A DNA stretch of 64,000 nucleotides, taken from the NCBI GenBank assembly GCA_033763975.1, contig JANRJM010000004.1, positions 1 through 64,000 on the forward strand, in the 5' to 3' direction. A program made the position numbers and the translations under genes. The stretch's first letter is position 1. Every line of letters begins with the position of its first letter. The notes beneath the pieces are model-generated. The model was not told the DNA's origin, made no database searches, and saw only the letters and a program-made list of their open reading frames with translations. Positions 62,570 to 64,000 of this stretch are shown here, piece by piece. The DNA comes from Planctomycetota bacterium. GTDB taxonomy: Bacteria > Planctomycetota > Phycisphaerae > Phycisphaerales > UBA1924.

Positions 62570-64000
62570 TCAGGGGTTCGGCGACTGTGAGGGCGCTTCG
62601 CCTTGGGGCTGGCCTCGGCGGCGTCGGGGCTGTTCGCCCGACGGCGCGGGCGGTTCGGCCCGCGGGAGCAGCGTCGGTGCGCACGCCAGTCGGTACGCCA
62701 CGATCGCGCTGTTCGTCGCCGATTGCTGCAGGTACTCGGGGATCGCCAAGTCGATGCGGTCGTGCTGCGTGTGCCAGCCGTGCCCGTAGTCGGCGCGTCC
62801 GACCTCGTCCCAGAAGAAGCCCGGCACGCCCACGGCGTTGAACGCGGCGTGGTCGCTCGACCCGTGCGACTCGATGCGCGGGCCGGTGTTGCGCACGTTG
62901 ACGTTCAGGTGTTTCTTGTCGGTCTCGCTGTAGAACTGGTTGTTGATGGGGGCGGTCGCCGCCGCGAGCATCTCGACCATGTTCTCGGCCGCCGGGAGCC
63001 CGCCCTGCGAGTTCGTCCCGCCGTCGTCGACGAAGACGGCGGAGATCTTGTCGAGTTCGTCCTTGTGCTTCTCGACGTAGGCGCGGGCGCCGAGCAGCCC
63101 CTGCTCCTCGCCCGTCCACAGGATGAAGCAGATGGTCCGCGTGGGCTTGGCGCCGACGGCCATGAGAATGCGGGCGGCCTCGATCGTCACGGCGCTGCCC
63201 GTGCCGTTGTCCGTAGTGCCCTGCGAGCCCGGCCCGTTCCAACTGTCGAGGTGGGCGGAGATGATCACCACCTCTTCGGGCTTCTGCGTCCCGGGGATCT
63301 CGGCGATCGTGTTGTACACCGGGATCGGCCCGCGCGTGAACGTCGCCTGGAGGTCGAACTCGGCCTCGATGGGCTCGCCGTCGGCGACGCGCGAGTTGAG
63401 GAAGTCGTAGTCGGAGCCGCGGATGACCACGTGCGCGTCGCGGGGGATGGTGTCAAAGTCGAGCGTGCGCCAGCCGGGGACCGCGCCGGTCCACACGCGT
63501 TCATCGCGCGTGGTGGAGATGTACCCGGCGACCGGCTCGAGCGCCATGCGCTCCACGACGCTGAGCGACGACGGGGCCGCGCCCTCGGCGACCTTGCGTC
63601 GCGCGTCGCGGCGCACCTCGTAGCGCGTGCCCAGCGCGGTGCGCACGCCGCGCTGCCCGATCGGGGGCGGGGCCTTTAGCAGCACCCACGCGCCCTTGAG
63701 GCGGGGCTGCACCGCGAGGAACTCCTCGGCGTTCTGGGGCTCTTTCACGACGGGCCCGCGCACGGGGCCGTTGGTGCCGGCCTGCCACGCCAGCCAGCTG
63801 AGTTCGAGGTCGCGCACGGGCTCGTACTCGACGGTCGGGCCCGCGGCGCCGCGGGCGGTGCGTTCGCGGCGGAGCAGCAGGCGCCCGGAGGAGGGCCCGC
63901 GATCAAAGCGCACGGCGATCTCGCCCCATTGTTCGAGTCGCGCGTTCGAGAGCCCGAAGGACGTGAACTGGTCGCGTGCCCATTCGTTGGCCTGCTGGAG
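62570..64000 (-). CDS. M28-family zinc metallopeptidase, N-terminus cut by the window edge
   Basis: 477 codons are visible; the frame stays open to position 64000 and begins [20 protein letters not shown], so the start is outside. Zinc ligands of the M28 fold are all there: [21 protein letters not shown] (His, Asp), [11 protein letters not shown] (Glu pair), [12 protein letters not shown] (Asp) and [13 protein letters not shown] (His). A PA-like insert precedes the catalytic domain. It is probably an exported aminopeptidase or carboxypeptidase. A low-complexity tail ([21 protein letters not shown]) ends it. Confidence 0.9.
   Translation of the reverse strand, partial: LQQANEWARDQFTSFGLSNARLEQWGEIAVRFDRGPSSGRLLLRRERTARGAAGPTVEYEPVRDLELSWLAWQAGTNGPVRGPVVKEPQNAEEFLAVQPRLKGAWVLLKAPPPIGQRGVRTALGTRYEVRRDARRKVAEGAAPSSLSVVERMALEPVAGYISTTRDERVWTGAVPGWRTLDFDTIPRDAHVVIRGSDYDFLNSRVADGEPIEAEFDLQATFTRGPIPVYNTIAEIPGTQKPEEVVIISAHLDSWNGPGSQGTTDNGTGSAVTIEAARILMAVGAKPTRTICFILWTGEEQGLLGARAYVEKHKDELDKISAVFVDDGGTNSQGGLPAAENMVEMLAAATAPINNQFYSETDKKHLNVNVRNTGPRIESHGSSDHAAFNAVGVPGFFWDEVGRADYGHGWHTQHDRIDLAIPEYLQQSATNSAIVAYRLACAPTLLPRAEPPAPSGEQPRRRRGQPQGEAPSQSPNP

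Noticed and set aside
1-64000. tRNA or rRNA genes, CRISPR arrays, insertion sequences, replication origin
   Set aside because: None was seen in the gaps between genes, which are mostly under 200 bases; a covariance-model scan would be needed to exclude small RNAs.

Overview
The window is 64 kb of G+C-rich bacterial chromosome with very tight gene packing and no RNA genes, insertion sequences, CRISPR arrays or prophage that I can see. The gene mix points to a Gram-negative planctomycete, most likely of the Phycisphaerae type. It carries outer-membrane and lipopolysaccharide genes (lptD, lpxA, gmhA, an OmpH/Skp-like chaperone) beside planctomycete hallmarks: a giant secreted protein with an LEPR-XLL-like N-terminus, a double DUF1080 protein, exported proteins with PEP-CTERM-like tails, a dockerin-type protein and a collagen-like protein. 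This placement is inference from gene content.

Layout. 1-5146: an SOS-type mutagenesis cassette imuA-imuB-dnaE2 on the minus strand, with a near-perfect palindrome touching the imuA start; dnaE2 runs off the left edge and its last ~945 bases have different codon use. 5295-7303: a VOC protein, a lone nuoC and a lipoprotein. 7300-12690: lptD, a DUF4258/YgiT toxin-antitoxin-like pair, and homogentisate dioxygenase, all minus, the last three butted together. 12882-15183: two divergent exported PEP-CTERM-like proteins. 15232-22553: gmhA, deoC, an alpha/beta hydrolase, an S2P/RseP protease, a redoxin, a DsbD-N-like protein and a rhodanese-like lipoprotein. 22658-30580: one 2640-residue secreted protein. 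30950-38779: racemase-like protein, DUF1080 protein, hscB, thioredoxin, DUF1015 protein, purQ, a zinc-ribbon membrane protein and mnmA. 38773-42865: dnaG-rpoD. 43046-46671: acylphosphatase, HAD phosphatase, an unknown protein with a SHOCT membrane partner, and clpX. 46672-53946: a seven-gene minus-strand run lpxA, MBL hydrolase, rsfS, panD, aroB, ParA fusion and a MinD-like partner. 53983-59618: lipB, ompH-like, DUF2007-like, a saccharopine-dehydrogenase-like oxidoreductase, and an STN protein, ECF sigma and anti-sigma-like operon. 59805-64000: a dockerin-type protein, a collagen-like protein and an M28 peptidase cut by the right edge.

How it fits together. Envelope construction (LptD, LpxA, GmhA, OmpH-like, RseP, ECF sigma) and large extracellular proteins dominate the accessory content. 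The rest is housekeeping: replication and transcription (dnaG, rpoD), protein quality control (clpX), tRNA thiolation (mnmA), and purine, shikimate, pantothenate and lipoate synthesis. The most unusual points are a putative seven-bladed propeller inserted into a PPC domain of the giant protein, a ParA ATPase fused to a glycogen-binding-like (AMPK-beta/CBM48) domain with a degenerate MinD-like neighbour, an RsfS with a long basic and pentapeptide-repeat N-terminus, a toxin-antitoxin-like pair coupled to hmgA, and the imuA palindrome.
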